Shown one piece after another: positions 18,310-26,580 of a stretch of 64,000 nucleotides of DNA; position 1 is the first letter of the stretch, and every line of letters begins with the position of its first letter. The position numbers and the translations under genes were made by a program. Origin of the DNA: Citrobacter sp. Marseille-Q6884 (lineage in GTDB: Bacteria; Pseudomonadota; Gammaproteobacteria; Enterobacterales; Enterobacteriaceae); NCBI RefSeq assembly GCF_945906775.1, contig NZ_CAMDRE010000002.1, positions 868,001-932,000 on the forward strand, written 5' to 3'. The notes under the pieces were generated by a model that searched no databases, was not told the DNA's origin, and worked only from the letters and a program-made list of their open reading frames with translations.

Positions 18310-18469
18310 TCTTTCTCCGGCATATTTCGGCCTGCAACTGTGTTGGCAATAACTCTGCCCACCCCTGGGCCTCGCCCTTGCGGGCGCTGTTCACCCGGGG
18401 ATTTACTGCGTCGCCACCTTGTTGCAAACCGAACTATTGTGGAGAAAATGTGCCACCCGGCAAAAATGA
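18310..18469. other. Unexplained GC-rich structured block between cutC and cmoB
   Basis: About 160 bp without a convincing gene. It contains a nested hairpin at 18362-18400: CGCCC-TTGC-GGGCG inside an outer CCCC/GGGG plus GGG/CCC pairing. A short plus-strand frame (18246-18473, up to 75 codons) crosses it but starts before the terminator and has no ribosome-binding site. I do not recognise the sequence; a degenerate repeat or remnant is possible. Confidence 0.4.
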
Positions 18470-19438
18470 CTAGGGTTTACGTGCAATCAAAACCGCACGC
18501 TGTGGGGCGGGGTAGCCTTCAACCGTTTTGCTGTGGTCGTTCGGGTCGAGGAAATCGGCCAGCGATTCGGTCACCATCCACTCGGTACGACGCTGCTCTT
18601 CTGTGGTGGTGACGCTCACGTCAGCGATACGCACATCGACAAAACCGCATTTCTCTAGCCAGTTTTTCAGCGCCAGCGCAGACGGAATGAAATAGACGTT
18701 ACGCATTTGCGCGTAGCGATCGCCCGGCACCAGCACGGTATTTTCGTCGCCTTCAACCACTATCGTTTCCAGCACCAGTTCGCCATCTTGTACCAGCTGA
18801 TCTTTCAACTGCCAGAGGTGTTCCAGCGGAGAACGGCGGTGGTAAAGCACGCCCATCGAGAAAACGGTATCAAAGGCATTCAGCGCCGGAAGCTGCTCAA
18901 TCCCCAGTGGCAACAGATGTGCACGTTGATCGTTACCGAGCAGTTTACGCACCGCTTCAAACTGGCACAGGAACAGCTGTGTCGGGTCAATGCCGACCGC
19001 CAGATGCGCCCCTGCGCCAATCATGCGCCACATGTGATACCCGCTACCGCAGCCCACGTCGAGGATCGTTCGCCCGGTCAGATCGGAAAGATGCGGCAAA
19101 ACGCGATCCCATTTCCAGTCAGAACGCCATTCGGTATCAATATTGACGCCGTACAGCGAGTACGGTCCTTTACGCCACGGCATCAAGTTACGCATCAGGG
19201 TATCGATGCGCTTGAGCTGACCGTCGCTCAGCGGCTCCTGGCTCTCGGCGGTAACGCTATGCAGTAAATCCAGACGGTATGGCGTCAGTTCGGGGAGAAA
19301 TTCCACCGCATTTGACCATTGCTTGAACAGACCATGCTGCTCGCGCTGCCAGGTCGCAATTTGCGCCGGTAGCGTTTCCAGCCAATGGGAAAGGTGGTTT
19401 TTGGCGATAAGCTGATAAAAATTACCGAAGTCGATCAT
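18470..19438 (-). CDS. cmoB: tRNA U34 carboxymethyltransferase CmoB
   Basis: 322 aa (E. coli 323). A Rossmann methyltransferase fold with SAM motif ILDVGCGSGYHMWRM near residue 125 and GVLYHRRSPLEHL near 200. It uses carboxy-S-adenosylmethionine, supplied by CmoA, to make 5-carboxymethoxyuridine at wobble position 34, widening decoding of several tRNAs. Its start overlaps the cmoA stop by 4 bp. Confidence 0.97.
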   Translation of the reverse strand: MIDFGNFYQLIAKNHLSHWLETLPAQIATWQREQHGLFKQWSNAVEFLPELTPYRLDLLHSVTAESQEPLSDGQLKRIDTLMRNLMPWRKGPYSLYGVNIDTEWRSDWKWDRVLPHLSDLTGRTILDVGCGSGYHMWRMIGAGAHLAVGIDPTQLFLCQFEAVRKLLGNDQRAHLLPLGIEQLPALNAFDTVFSMGVLYHRRSPLEHLWQLKDQLVQDGELVLETIVVEGDENTVLVPGDRYAQMRNVYFIPSALALKNWLEKCGFVDVRIADVSVTTTEEQRRTEWMVTESLADFLDPNDHSKTVEGYPAPQRAVLIARKP

Positions 19439-20178
19439 GCTGAAACCTCAGCTTTTAGCGCCACCAGGGAACCAAAGTTGAAGCACTGGAACCAAAGTTC
19501 ACTGTGCTCAAAGCCCGCCTGGCGAAGACGCGTTTTATGGGTCTCGACCGAATCGGTTAGCATGACGTTTTCCAGCATGCTGCGCTTTTGGCTGATTTCC
19601 AGTTCGCTATAACCATTGGCTCGCTTGAAGTCATGGTGCATGTTGAAAAGCAGTTCACCCACGTTGGCATCTTCGAAGCTGAATTTCTCTGACAACACCA
19701 GCGCGCCGCCGGGGTTCAGGCCCTGATAAATCTTATCCAACAATGCCTGGCGCTCAGGCGGCGCAAGGAATTGCAGGGTAAAATTCAGCACCACCATCGA
19801 GGCGTTTTCAATCGTGATGTTGCGAATGTCCCCTTCGATAACCTCTACCGGCGTTGGCGCTTTATAGGCGTCAATATGGCGACGGCAGCGCTCTACCATG
19901 GCCGGGGAGTTATCGACGGCAATGATTTTGCAATTATCATGGTGAATATTGCGACGCACCGAGAGCGTCGCAGCGCCCAGAGAACAGCCCAGGTCGTAGA
20001 CCTGTGAGTTGGGTTGCACGAAACGTTCGGCCAGCATCCCAATCATGGAAATGATATTGGAGTAGCCGGGAACGGAACGCTGGATCATATCCGGGAAGAC
20101 TTCAGCAACCCGTTCATCAAAGGTCCAGTCACCCAGACTGGCGATAGGCGCAGAAAAAAGCGTGTCGCGGTGAGACAT
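19435..20178 (-). CDS. cmoA: Carboxy-SAM synthase CmoA
   Basis: 247 aa, the E. coli length. A class I methyltransferase fold with the glycine motif VYDLGCSLGAATLSVRR near residue 58. It converts SAM and prephenate to carboxy-SAM, the donor used by CmoB. The translational overlap with cmoB fits a two-step pathway made from one mRNA. yecN lies 40 bp upstream on the same strand. Confidence 0.97.
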   Translation of the reverse strand: MSHRDTLFSAPIASLGDWTFDERVAEVFPDMIQRSVPGYSNIISMIGMLAERFVQPNSQVYDLGCSLGAATLSVRRNIHHDNCKIIAVDNSPAMVERCRRHIDAYKAPTPVEVIEGDIRNITIENASMVVLNFTLQFLAPPERQALLDKIYQGLNPGGALVLSEKFSFEDANVGELLFNMHHDFKRANGYSELEISQKRSMLENVMLTDSVETHKTRLRQAGFEHSELWFQCFNFGSLVALKAEVSA

Positions 20179-20218
20179 AACGTAAAAATCCGGGAAAAAT
20201 AAAGTGGCGTATTGTGCG

Positions 20219-20614
20219 CTAATGCAGGGAGAAAACCAACTCCCAGGGCATATACCAAAGATTCGCCAGCACCATCAGCAACAAGGCGCACCAGGTCGCG
20301 CTCATGCCGGAACGCCGCCAGCGGAACAGCCGGTGGTGAAAACCGTAATAATGCATCAGTCGCCCGGCAATCAAAATGATCCCGCAAATATGCACCATCC
20401 ACGTTTCCGCGCCGTTCATTTCCATAAAGAGCAGCAACACTAATGCAAGGGGAATATATTCCACCGCATTACCGTGAATACGGATAGCGCTTTGCAGTTC
20501 ACTGAAGCCACCGTCACCATAAGCAACGCGATATTGCATGCGCAGGCGGACGACGTCAAAAGAGAACTTTATTAACAATAACGCACCCAATACGGCATAA
20601 AGCGCGCTTACCAT
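20219..20614 (-). CDS. yecN: MAPEG-family inner-membrane protein YecN
   Basis: 131 aa from the ATG preceded by AAGGGAG with about 6-bp spacing; an in-frame ATG 10 codons upstream lacks this. Four hydrophobic segments and the MAPEG signature (RVAYGDGG near 29, RIHGNAVEYIP near 46) place it in the MAPEG family. No substrate is known for bacterial YecN. It is on the same strand as cmoAB and probably cotranscribed. Confidence 0.93.
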   Translation of the reverse strand: MVSALYAVLGALLLIKFSFDVVRLRMQYRVAYGDGGFSELQSAIRIHGNAVEYIPLALVLLLFMEMNGAETWMVHICGIILIAGRLMHYYGFHHRLFRWRRSGMSATWCALLLMVLANLWYMPWELVFSLH

Positions 20615-20665
20615 ACAAACTCCCTTTAAAATGGTTGATGGCACTGTCTATGATAGGTGGCATTT

Positions 20666-21484
20666 TCAGAAAAGAGAAGATTGCTGTGGAATGGACGGAG
20701 CAGTGCCTATTTCAGGTAATACACTGCGCAAATCCGCCCACAGGGTATCAACCAGCTCGGGAGCCTGCGCAATATCAGGGGTATGTAAAAAAAGATAAGG
20801 CGTAGCGGTCTGTTCCCAGAGCGGTAATTTCTTCAGCCACACGGCAAATAATGCCCGATTTTGCGCCATGTTATCGCTACCGATAAATCGCACGATAGGA
20901 TGATTTGCCGTCATCACCGCATGTACCGGAACTTTGGGTTTTTTACGTTGTGCGTCGCGTATTGCTTCAGTGTGAGGAATAGCAGCGTGTACCGGACGGC
21001 TATCCAAAACGACCCGATTGACCCCACGTTGATGCAGACCACGATTGAGCTGCTTCTCTTCTTCACCTTTGGCAAAGAAATCAGGATGGCGAACTTCTAC
21101 GCCGTAGGTAAACGTTTTTGGGAGTGCATCGAGAAACTGCCAGAGTGCAGGGAGATCGCGCGGGCCAAAAGTGGCAGGCAATTGCAGCCAGTACTGCCCG
21201 ATACGGGCGTCCAGCGGTGACATGCGCGTTAAAAATTCCTGCACCATATCATCGCAGTTCTGCAGTGCGGCCTGATGCGAAATGGTGGCTGGAAATTTGA
21301 AACAGAAGCGAAAATCGTCCGTTGTTTGCGCATGCCAGCGAGCAACAATTTCGGCTTTTGGCAACGCGTACAGCGTGGTATTTCCCTCCACGCAGTTAAA
21401 GTGGCGGGCATATTCTTCAAGGCTGGTGATACCTAGGCGCACCCACTTCGGATGCGACCACTGCGGTAAACCGATATAAATCAT
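20666..21484 (-). CDS. yecE: DUF72 family protein YecE
   Basis: 272 aa DUF72 protein with a TIM-barrel-like layout: N-terminal IGLPQWSHP, FCFKFPATISH near 80, and GVEVRHPDFF near 150. Biochemical function is unknown. The start overlaps the yecD stop by 4 bp, indicating a yecD-yecE operon. In some E. coli strains yecE is a prophage integration site, but here the frame is intact. Confidence 0.92.
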   Translation of the reverse strand: MIYIGLPQWSHPKWVRLGITSLEEYARHFNCVEGNTTLYALPKAEIVARWHAQTTDDFRFCFKFPATISHQAALQNCDDMVQEFLTRMSPLDARIGQYWLQLPATFGPRDLPALWQFLDALPKTFTYGVEVRHPDFFAKGEEEKQLNRGLHQRGVNRVVLDSRPVHAAIPHTEAIRDAQRKKPKVPVHAVMTANHPIVRFIGSDNMAQNRALFAVWLKKLPLWEQTATPYLFLHTPDIAQAPELVDTLWADLRSVLPEIGTAPSIPQQSSLF

Positions 21485-22047
21485 AGCGCTTGCAGGATCT
21501 CGTCAACGCTGCGTACGCGCGCAATACGCGGGAAAATATTCGTCATGCTGCCCTGATGCTGGTCAGCGCTGGCGGCGCTGCAGGCATCTTCCGCGATGAT
21601 CAGACTGAATCCTAACTCCCAGGCGTTACGTGCCGTGGATTCGACGCCAATGTTCGTAGAGATCCCGCACAGGACAATCGTGTTAACGCCGCGACGACGT
21701 AATTGCAGTTCGAGGTCAGTACCGTAAAACGCTCCCCACTGGCGTTTGGTGACTTCCAGATCGCTGGCGCATTTGCCCAGAGCGTGCGGATAATCCCACC
21801 AGTTAGCGGGTAACGCTTTGGCCGGTGCCTGGGCATCAACCGGTTGCTTCAGCGCTTCAGCATAATCGTCAGACCAGCCGACACGAACCATGACGACCGG
21901 CGAACCGTGCGCACGGAATTTTTCCGCGAGGCGCGCGGTGCGGGCAACCACGTCGTTTGCGGTGTGGGGACCGCCAGCGAAAGGTAAAATACCTTCCTGC
22001 AGATCGATAACAACGAGGGCCGTCGTTTTAGCGTTCAGTTCCAGCAT
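21481..22047 (-). CDS. yecD: Isochorismatase-family hydrolase YecD
   Basis: 188 aa alpha/beta isochorismatase-like fold. The Asp of VVIDLQEG (near 14) and the Lys of EVTKRQWGAFYGTDL (near 108) are present. The nucleophilic Cys of nicotinamidase-type members is replaced by Gly in STNIGVESTARNA, so the catalysis resembles Cys-less isochorismatases or is lost. Substrate unknown. It heads the yecD-yecE pair and is divergent from aspS. Confidence 0.92.
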   Translation of the reverse strand: MLELNAKTTALVVIDLQEGILPFAGGPHTANDVVARTARLAEKFRAHGSPVVMVRVGWSDDYAEALKQPVDAQAPAKALPANWWDYPHALGKCASDLEVTKRQWGAFYGTDLELQLRRRGVNTIVLCGISTNIGVESTARNAWELGFSLIIAEDACSAASADQHQGSMTNIFPRIARVRSVDEILQAL

Positions 22048-22203
22048 GGTAACTCCAGTAAAAAAAGAATTCCGTTACACCTTAATCGCGATTCGGTGTG
22101 AAAGGGGCGACAATTTTTGTTATTTTTTGTGAGATTACGCAATACCCGCGTAGGAAACACGCGTACAGTCAGTACCGGACTGAGAGTCTATCCCGGTAGG
22201 CTC

Positions 22204-22232
22204 TTATCGTGCGGCAGAATTTCCAGTATAAT
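22204..22232 (+). promoter_or_regulatory. aspS: Candidate sigma-70 promoter of aspS
   Basis: A perfect TATAAT -10 (22227-22232) is preceded by a weak TTATCG -35 (22204-22209) at 17 bp. It lies about 100 bp upstream of the aspS ATG in the 287-bp yecD-aspS gap. Confidence 0.6.
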
Positions 22233-22334
22233 AGCCGCCTTTTTTCATTCAGTTGTGACATTCAGCTAAAGCTGCGACTTCGTCATCTGCAAGACAGGTG
22301 ACAATCCGCCTGCGGCAAAGTTAAGGGATATCTC

Positions 22335-24107
22335 ATGCGTACAGAATATTGCGGACAGCTACGCCTGTCCCACGAAGGGCAGCAGGTGACTCTGTGTGGT
22401 TGGGTCAACCGTCGTCGTGATCTTGGTAGCCTGATCTTTATCGATATGCGCGACCGCGAAGGTATCGTGCAGGTGTTTTTCGATCCGGACCGTGCGGACG
22501 CGTTAAAGCTGGCCTCCGAACTGCGTAATGAGTTCTGCATTCAGGTTACGGGCACCGTGCGTGCGCGTGATGCGAAAAACGTCAACGCCGATATGGCGAC
22601 AGGCGAAATCGAAGTACTGGCGTCCGATCTGACCATCATCAACCGCTCAGAATCACTGCCGCTGGACTCAAACCACGTTAACACCGAAGAAGCGCGTTTG
22701 AAGTATCGCTATCTGGATCTGCGTCGCCCGGAAATGGCGCAGCGTCTGAAAACCCGCGCTAAAATTACCAGCCTGGTTCGTCGCTTCATGGACGACCACG
22801 GTTTCCTCGACATCGAAACGCCGATGTTGACCAAAGCGACACCGGAAGGGGCGCGTGACTACCTGGTGCCTTCGCGTGTCCATAAAGGCAAGTTCTACGC
22901 GCTGCCGCAATCTCCACAGCTGTTCAAACAGCTGCTGATGATGTCTGGCTTCGACCGTTACTACCAGATCGTAAAATGCTTCCGTGATGAAGACTTACGT
23001 GCAGACCGTCAGCCTGAATTTACCCAGATCGACGTGGAGACGTCCTTCATGACCGCACCGCAGGTGCGTGAAGTGATGGAAGCGCTGGTGCGTAATCTGT
23101 GGCTGGAAGTTAAAGGTGTAGATCTGGGTGATTTCCCGATCATGACCTTTGCCGAAGCAGAACGTCGTTACGGTTCCGATAAGCCGGATCTGCGTAACCC
23201 GATGGAGCTGGTGGACGTTGCTGACCTGCTGAAATCTGTTGAATTCGCGGTGTTCTCCGGTCCTGCGAACGATCCGAAAGGCCGTGTAGCGGCTCTGCGC
23301 GTACCAGGTGGTGCTGCACTGAGCCGTAAGCAGATCGACGACTACGGTAACTTCATCAAGATCTACGGCGCGAAAGGTCTGGCTTACATTAAAGTCACCG
23401 AGCGTGCGAAAGGTCTGGAAGGGATCACCAGCCCGGTTGCCAAGTTCCTGAATGCTGAAATCATTGAAGCTATTCTGGAACGTACTGGCGCACAAGACGG
23501 CGATATGATCTTCTTCGGTGCCGACAACAAGAAAGTGGTTGCCGACGCGATGGGCGCACTGCGCCTGAAACTGGGTAAAGACCTGAACCTGACCGACGAA
23601 TCCAAATGGGCACCGCTGTGGGTTATCGACTTCCCAATGTTTGAAGACGACGGTGAAGGCGGCCTGACCGCGATGCACCACCCGTTCACCTCGCCGAAAG
23701 ACATGACTGCGGCTGAGCTGAAAGCGGCGCCGGAAGATGCGGTTGCCAATGCGTACGATATGGTCATCAACGGCTACGAAGTGGGCGGTGGTTCTGTACG
23801 TATCCACAACGGGGACATGCAGCAGACCGTATTCGGCATTCTGGGTATCAACGAGCAAGAACAGCGCGAGAAATTCGGCTTCCTGCTGGATGCATTAAAA
23901 TATGGTACACCGCCGCATGCGGGCCTGGCGTTTGGTCTGGATCGCCTGACCATGCTGCTGACGGGTACCGACAACATCCGTGACGTTATTGCCTTCCCGA
24001 AAACCACGGCTGCTGCGTGTCTGATGACCGAAGCGCCAAGCTTTGCTAATGAAGCGGCACTGGCGGAACTGAGCATTCAGGTTGTGAAGAAAGCCGAGAA
24101 TAACTGA
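22335..24107 (+). CDS. aspS: Aspartyl-tRNA synthetase
   Basis: 590 aa, the E. coli length. A class II synthetase: N-terminal OB-fold anticodon domain (~1-105), motif 2 around RCFRDEDLRADRQPEFTQ (~217), a bacterial GAD insertion domain (~285-420), and motif 3 GLAFGLDRLTMLLTG near 530. It charges tRNA-Asp. nudB begins 1 bp after its stop codon, so the two share a transcript. Confidence 0.98.
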   Translation: MRTEYCGQLRLSHEGQQVTLCGWVNRRRDLGSLIFIDMRDREGIVQVFFDPDRADALKLASELRNEFCIQVTGTVRARDAKNVNADMATGEIEVLASDLTIINRSESLPLDSNHVNTEEARLKYRYLDLRRPEMAQRLKTRAKITSLVRRFMDDHGFLDIETPMLTKATPEGARDYLVPSRVHKGKFYALPQSPQLFKQLLMMSGFDRYYQIVKCFRDEDLRADRQPEFTQIDVETSFMTAPQVREVMEALVRNLWLEVKGVDLGDFPIMTFAEAERRYGSDKPDLRNPMELVDVADLLKSVEFAVFSGPANDPKGRVAALRVPGGAALSRKQIDDYGNFIKIYGAKGLAYIKVTERAKGLEGITSPVAKFLNAEIIEAILERTGAQDGDMIFFGADNKKVVADAMGALRLKLGKDLNLTDESKWAPLWVIDFPMFEDDGEGGLTAMHHPFTSPKDMTAAELKAAPEDAVANAYDMVINGYEVGGGSVRIHNGDMQQTVFGILGINEQEQREKFGFLLDALKYGTPPHAGLAFGLDRLTMLLTGTDNIRDVIAFPKTTAAACLMTEAPSFANEAALAELSIQVVKKAENN

Positions 24108-24108
24108 T

Positions 24109-24552
24109 ATGACGTACAAACAGCCTGTCTCGGTGTTAGTCGTGATTTATGCAGAGGACACCGGGAGAGTGCTGATGTTACAGCGACGCGACGATCCTGA
24201 TTTCTGGCAGTCGGTCACCGGCAGCCTCGAAGAGGGTGAAACCGCGTCGCAAGCCGCCATGCGCGAAGTAAAGGAAGAGGTCGCCATTGATGTTGCGCGT
24301 GAGCAACTGACCTTAATTGACTGTCAGCGCACGGTGGAGTTTGAAATTTTTAGTCATTTACGTCATCGCTATGCGCCAGGAATCGTACGCAATACCGAAT
24401 CCTGGTTTTGCCTGGCTCTTCCCTCTGAACGAGAGATCGTGTTCACCGAACATTTGACCTATCGTTGGGTTAACGCAGCTGAGGCTGCACGGTTAACCAA
24501 ATCGTGGAGTAACCGGCAGGCGATTGAAGAATTTGTAATTAACGTTGCCTGA
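24109..24552 (+). CDS. nudB: Dihydroneopterin triphosphate diphosphatase NudB
   Basis: 147 aa Nudix hydrolase. The Nudix box spans GSLEEGETASQAAMREVKEE (about 39-58), with the catalytic REVKEE core intact. It removes pyrophosphate from dihydroneopterin triphosphate at an early folate step. It is tightly coupled to aspS upstream, and yebC follows 28 bp later. Confidence 0.95.
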   Translation: MTYKQPVSVLVVIYAEDTGRVLMLQRRDDPDFWQSVTGSLEEGETASQAAMREVKEEVAIDVAREQLTLIDCQRTVEFEIFSHLRHRYAPGIVRNTESWFCLALPSEREIVFTEHLTYRWVNAAEAARLTKSWSNRQAIEEFVINVA

Positions 24553-24580
24553 AAAGGCGCGCTTTTTGGAGATATTATTT

Positions 24581-25324
24581 ATGGCAGGTCATAGTAAATG
24601 GGCCAACACCAGACATCGTAAAGCTGCGCAGGATGCTAAGCGCGGCAAAATCTTCACTAAGATCATTCGTGAGCTGGTGACAGCGGCTAAACTTGGCGGT
24701 GGCGATCCAGATGCCAACCCGCGTCTGCGTGCAGCGGTTGATAAAGCGCTGTCTAACAACATGACCCGTGACACCCTGAACCGTGCTATCGCACGTGGTG
24801 TTGGTGGTGATGATGATGCGAACATGGAAACTATCATCTATGAAGGTTACGGTCCTGGCGGCACTGCTGTGATGATTGAATGCCTGTCTGATAACCGTAA
24901 CCGTACCGTTGCGGAAGTGCGCCATGCATTTACCAAAACCGGTGGTAACCTGGGTACTGACGGTTCCGTGGCTTACCTGTTCAGCAAAAAAGGCGTGATC
25001 TCCTTTGAACAAGGCGACGAAGACACCATCATGGAAGCGGCGCTGGAAGCGGGTGCTGAAGATGTTGTGACCTTCGATGACGGCGCGATTGACGTCTACA
25101 CCGCGTGGGAAGAGATGGGGAAAGTTCGCGATGCACTGGAAGCTGCTGGTCTGAAAGCCGATGCTGCTGAAGTGACGATGATCCCATCCACCAAAGCGGA
25201 TATGGATGCGGAAACGGCACCGAAACTGATGCGTCTGATCGATATGCTGGAAGACTGCGACGACGTTCAGGAAGTTTACCACAACGGTGAAATCTCTGAT
25301 GAGGTTGCTGCTACCTTAGAATGA
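24581..25324 (+). CDS. yebC: YebC/TACO1-family protein
   Basis: 247 aa from the ATG beginning MAGHSKWANTRHRKAAQD, the family's invariant N-terminus; GGAG lies upstream. The three-domain YebC fold is full length. Family members bind ribosomes or nucleic acid and help translate difficult stretches such as polyproline (shown for relatives); a transcriptional role was proposed earlier. It precedes ruvC by 34 bp, likely one operon. Confidence 0.95.
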   Translation: MAGHSKWANTRHRKAAQDAKRGKIFTKIIRELVTAAKLGGGDPDANPRLRAAVDKALSNNMTRDTLNRAIARGVGGDDDANMETIIYEGYGPGGTAVMIECLSDNRNRTVAEVRHAFTKTGGNLGTDGSVAYLFSKKGVISFEQGDEDTIMEAALEAGAEDVVTFDDGAIDVYTAWEEMGKVRDALEAAGLKADAAEVTMIPSTKADMDAETAPKLMRLIDMLEDCDDVQEVYHNGEISDEVAATLE

Positions 25325-25358
25325 TGGGGTTCAGCCATAAATTAACAGGAGATGCGTG

Positions 25359-25880
25359 ATGTCTATTATTCTCGGCATTGACCCGGGATCGCGCATTACC
25401 GGTTATGGCGTAATTCGTCAGGTAGGCAGACAGCTGACGTACCTTGGCAGTGGTTGCATTCGCACCAAAGTGGATGATTTACCGTCGCGCCTGAAGCTGA
25501 TTTATGCAGGCGTGTCGGAGATTATCACGCAGTTTCAGCCTGATTATTTCGCCATAGAGCAGGTCTTTATGGCGAAAAACGCTGATTCAGCGCTGAAGCT
25601 GGGACAAGCGCGTGGGGTGGCGATTGTTGCTGCCGTAAACCAGGATCTTCCGGTGTTTGAATATGCCGCGCGGCAGGTGAAACAAACCGTCGTGGGGATA
25701 GGTAGCGCGGAGAAAAGTCAGGTGCAGCACATGGTGCGCACCTTACTTAAACTTCCGGCCAATCCTCAGGCCGATGCAGCGGATGCGCTGGCCATTGCCA
25801 TTACCCACTGTCACGTCAGCCAGAACGCCATGCAAATGAGCGACGCCCGGCTGAATTTGGCGCGTGGTCGATTACGTTAG
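25359..25880 (+). CDS. ruvC: Holliday junction resolvase RuvC
   Basis: 173 aa from the ATG at 25359, 7 bp after AGGAGA; a GTG one codon earlier is possible. An RNase H-like fold with acidic catalytic residues in ILGIDPGSR (D7), AIEQVFMAKN (E66) and the C-terminal QADAADALAIA segment. It cleaves Holliday junctions symmetrically with RuvAB. Here ruvA follows directly, without the yebB gene that E. coli has between them. Confidence 0.97.
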   Translation: MSIILGIDPGSRITGYGVIRQVGRQLTYLGSGCIRTKVDDLPSRLKLIYAGVSEIITQFQPDYFAIEQVFMAKNADSALKLGQARGVAIVAAVNQDLPVFEYAARQVKQTVVGIGSAEKSQVQHMVRTLLKLPANPQADAADALAIAITHCHVSQNAMQMSDARLNLARGRLR

Positions 25881-25890
25881 TGATAAATGA

Positions 25891-25917
25891 GGCTGGATAT
25901 CTATCCAGCCTTTTTTT
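25891..25917 (+). terminator. Intrinsic terminator after ruvC, overlapping a LexA box
   Basis: GGCTGGAT and ATCCAGCC form an 8-bp stem closed by ATCT, followed by TTTTTTT. The same bases hold the LexA site of ruvAB. Confidence 0.75.
25893..25908. promoter_or_regulatory. LexA (SOS) box of ruvAB
   Basis: CTGGATATCTATCCAG fits CTG-N10-CAG and resembles the known E. coli ruvA operator. It lies 53 bp upstream of ruvA, where LexA would block the ruvAB promoter. Confidence 0.85.
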
Positions 25918-25960
25918 ATGATAGCGCATTACCTTTTAGCCATTAACGCAGGAGCGTCGT

Positions 25961-26572
25961 GTGATAGGCAGACTCAGAGGCATTATTCTCGAAAAACAAC
26001 CCCCGCTGGTATTGCTTGAAGTGGGCGGCGTAGGCTATGAAGTCCATATGCCGATGACCTGCTTCTATGAGCTGCCAGAATCCGGAAATGAGGCCGTTGT
26101 TTTCACTCATTTTGTGGTACGTGAAGACGCCCAACTGTTGTACGGGTTTAATAACAAACAGGAACGCACGCTGTTTAAAGAGTTGATCAAAACGAACGGC
26201 GTTGGACCTAAACTGGCCCTGGCTATTCTTTCTGGTATGTCCGCGCAGCAGTTCGTTAATGCGGTGGAACGCGAAGAACTCGGTGCGCTGGTCAAACTGC
26301 CGGGCATCGGTAAGAAAACGGCTGAGCGTCTGATTGTCGAAATGAAAGACCGCTTTAAAGGTCTGCATGGTGATCTGTTTACACCGGCGGCTGACCTGGT
26401 GTTGACCTCCCCGGCGAGCCCGGCGACGGATGATGCCGAGCAGGAAGCGGTTGCCGCACTGGTGGCGCTTGGCTATAAACCACAGGAAGCCAGCCGTATG
26501 GTGAGCAAAATTGCCCGCCCGGATGCCAGCAGTGAAACACTGATTCGTGAAGCGCTCCGCGCTGCATTGTGA
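25961..26572 (+). CDS. ruvA: Holliday junction DNA helicase subunit RuvA
   Basis: 203 aa from a GTG start. An OB-fold domain (~1-64), two helix-hairpin-helix motifs (NGVGPKLAL near 78; LPGIGKKTAERL near 113), a flexible linker and a C-terminal RuvB-contacting domain (~155-203). Tetramers bind the four-way junction and load RuvB hexamers. ruvB begins 8 bp downstream. Confidence 0.97.
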   Translation: MIGRLRGIILEKQPPLVLLEVGGVGYEVHMPMTCFYELPESGNEAVVFTHFVVREDAQLLYGFNNKQERTLFKELIKTNGVGPKLALAILSGMSAQQFVNAVEREELGALVKLPGIGKKTAERLIVEMKDRFKGLHGDLFTPAADLVLTSPASPATDDAEQEAVAALVALGYKPQEASRMVSKIARPDASSETLIREALRAAL

Positions 26573-26580
26573 GGTAAAGG

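Noticed and set aside
22995..23858. A 287-codon open frame antisense to aspS
   Set aside because: It mirrors strongly conserved aspS codons; no start signal or domain supports it.
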